DNA of 15,687 nucleotides, from NCBI GenBank assembly GCA_032229885.1, contig JAVYAJ010000177.1, positions 1 through 15,687 of the forward strand, written 5' to 3'. How positions within the stretch are numbered: position 1 is the first letter of the stretch; every line of letters starts with the position of its first letter. The notes under the pieces are model-generated. The model searched no databases and had not been told where the DNA came from. It saw nothing but the letters and a program-made list of their open reading frames with translations. Source of the DNA: Anammoximicrobium sp032229885 (lineage in GTDB: Bacteria > Planctomycetota > Planctomycetia > Pirellulales > Pirellulaceae). Positions 15,350 through 15,687 of this stretch are shown here, in pieces. A program made the translations under genes and the position numbers.

Positions 15350-15613
15350 TTATTTTTTACGCCGCGCCAGCTTGATGTCGTACACCGCCGGCTCGGCCTC
15401 AATCCGGACCTGCAACGGGTTTCCATCGGCAGGCACTAGGGAACTCTCCGCGGCGACTCTTTCGCCGCCTGCCCCTTCACTGGGCTCGACGACAATCACT
15501 TGATACTCGCCTGGGTAGATTTGTTCGATTTTGTATTGGCCGCCGGCGTCCGCCATGGTCGTGAAGGTGCGATGTTCCGCGGGGACTGAGCCTAGCGCGG
15601 CCAGCAGCCGCAA
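15350..15613 (-). pseudogene. C-terminal remnant of a carboxypeptidase-regulatory-like (transthyretin-fold) domain protein
   Basis: An 87-codon open stretch. The pattern TFTTMADAGGQYKIEQIYPGEY followed by QVIVVEP is the second half of a CarboxypepD_reg-like beta sandwich (usual form T.TDADG.Y.F..L.PGEY.V). The product ends with a basic ARRKK. The first strands of the domain (the usual V.G.V...G.P..GA.V part) are missing. In frame just upstream is a TGA (15616-15614), preceded by IFLALV, which looks like part of a hydrophobic signal segment continuing into LRLLAAL. Further upstream the frame enters a heptamer array full of stops. A TTG at 15613 or ATG at 15556 could start a short protein, but neither has a ribosome site. 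Best read as a 5'-truncated gene; a short functional protein is possible. Such small secreted proteins often neighbour DUF1559 genes in Planctomycetes. Confidence 0.6.
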
Positions 15614-15634
15614 TCAAACAAGGGCCAAGAAAAT

Positions 15635-15662
15635 TTGTCAGTTGTCAGTTGTCAGTTGTCAG
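15635..15662 (+). repeat. Heptamer tandem array (TTGTCAG family)
   Basis: Four perfect tandem copies of TTGTCAG followed by a partial TTGTG. It differs by one base from the TGGTCAG heptamer at 1495-1532 and lies in the opposite orientation. It sits immediately beyond the truncated end of the remnant gene. Confidence 0.95.
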
Positions 15663-15687
15663 TTGTGTGGTTCCCGTATGCGCGCAC

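Noticed and set aside
1458..15662. A 14-kb composite mobile element bounded by the inverted heptamer arrays
   Set aside because: No transposase, integrase or real terminal inverted repeats, and the enclosed genes look chromosomal; the array pair is reported only as a repeat family.

Overview
The window reads as a high-GC chromosomal segment of a planctomycete, probably Pirellulales-like. The clearest sign is a DUF1559 pseudopilin with an N-terminal prepilin cleavage motif and a C-terminal H-x9-DG motif, a family hugely expanded in Planctomycetes. Long gene-poor spacers, many large Sec-secreted proteins, a fucosidase and Ala/Pro-rich tails fit this assignment. Phylum is inferred from gene content; there is no rRNA to confirm it.

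Layout, left to right. (1) Positions 1-991, minus: 5' part of a secreted TPR protein running off the left edge, with a Pro/Ala-rich tail carrying seven DPF motifs. (2) 992-1547: spacer with a candidate promoter and a 7-bp tandem array flanked by a 37-bp duplication of the next gene's 3' end. (3) 1548-4100, minus: an 850-aa secreted protein of unknown function with jelly-roll-like ends. (4) 4101-4516: divergent spacer with palindromes and a plus-strand promoter candidate. (5) 4517-7408, plus: secreted M14 metallocarboxypeptidase with a long C-terminal extension. (6) 7572-8357, minus: short-chain dehydrogenase. (7) 8708-10983, minus: a two-gene operon in which a multi-helix-turn-helix/zinc-knuckle DNA-binding protein overlaps the GTPase gene hflX. 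A good sigma70-type promoter lies about 490 nt upstream. (8) 11568-13373, minus: secreted GH29 alpha-L-fucosidase. (9) 13374-14268: nearly 900 bp without a supported gene. (10) 14269-15249, minus: DUF1559 pseudopilin. (11) 15350-15613, minus: C-terminal remnant of a carboxypeptidase-regulatory-like domain protein, cut off by a stop codon and followed outward by a second 7-bp array related to the first.

Most genes look like independent housekeeping or degradative units, not one pathway. The fucosidase, the M14 peptidase and the 850-aa protein all carry Sec signal peptides and could jointly serve degradation of sulfated glycans or glycoproteins, but nothing ties them into one operon. The only clear co-expression unit is the HTH protein plus HflX. 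No tRNA, rRNA, CRISPR array, transposase or integrase was seen.
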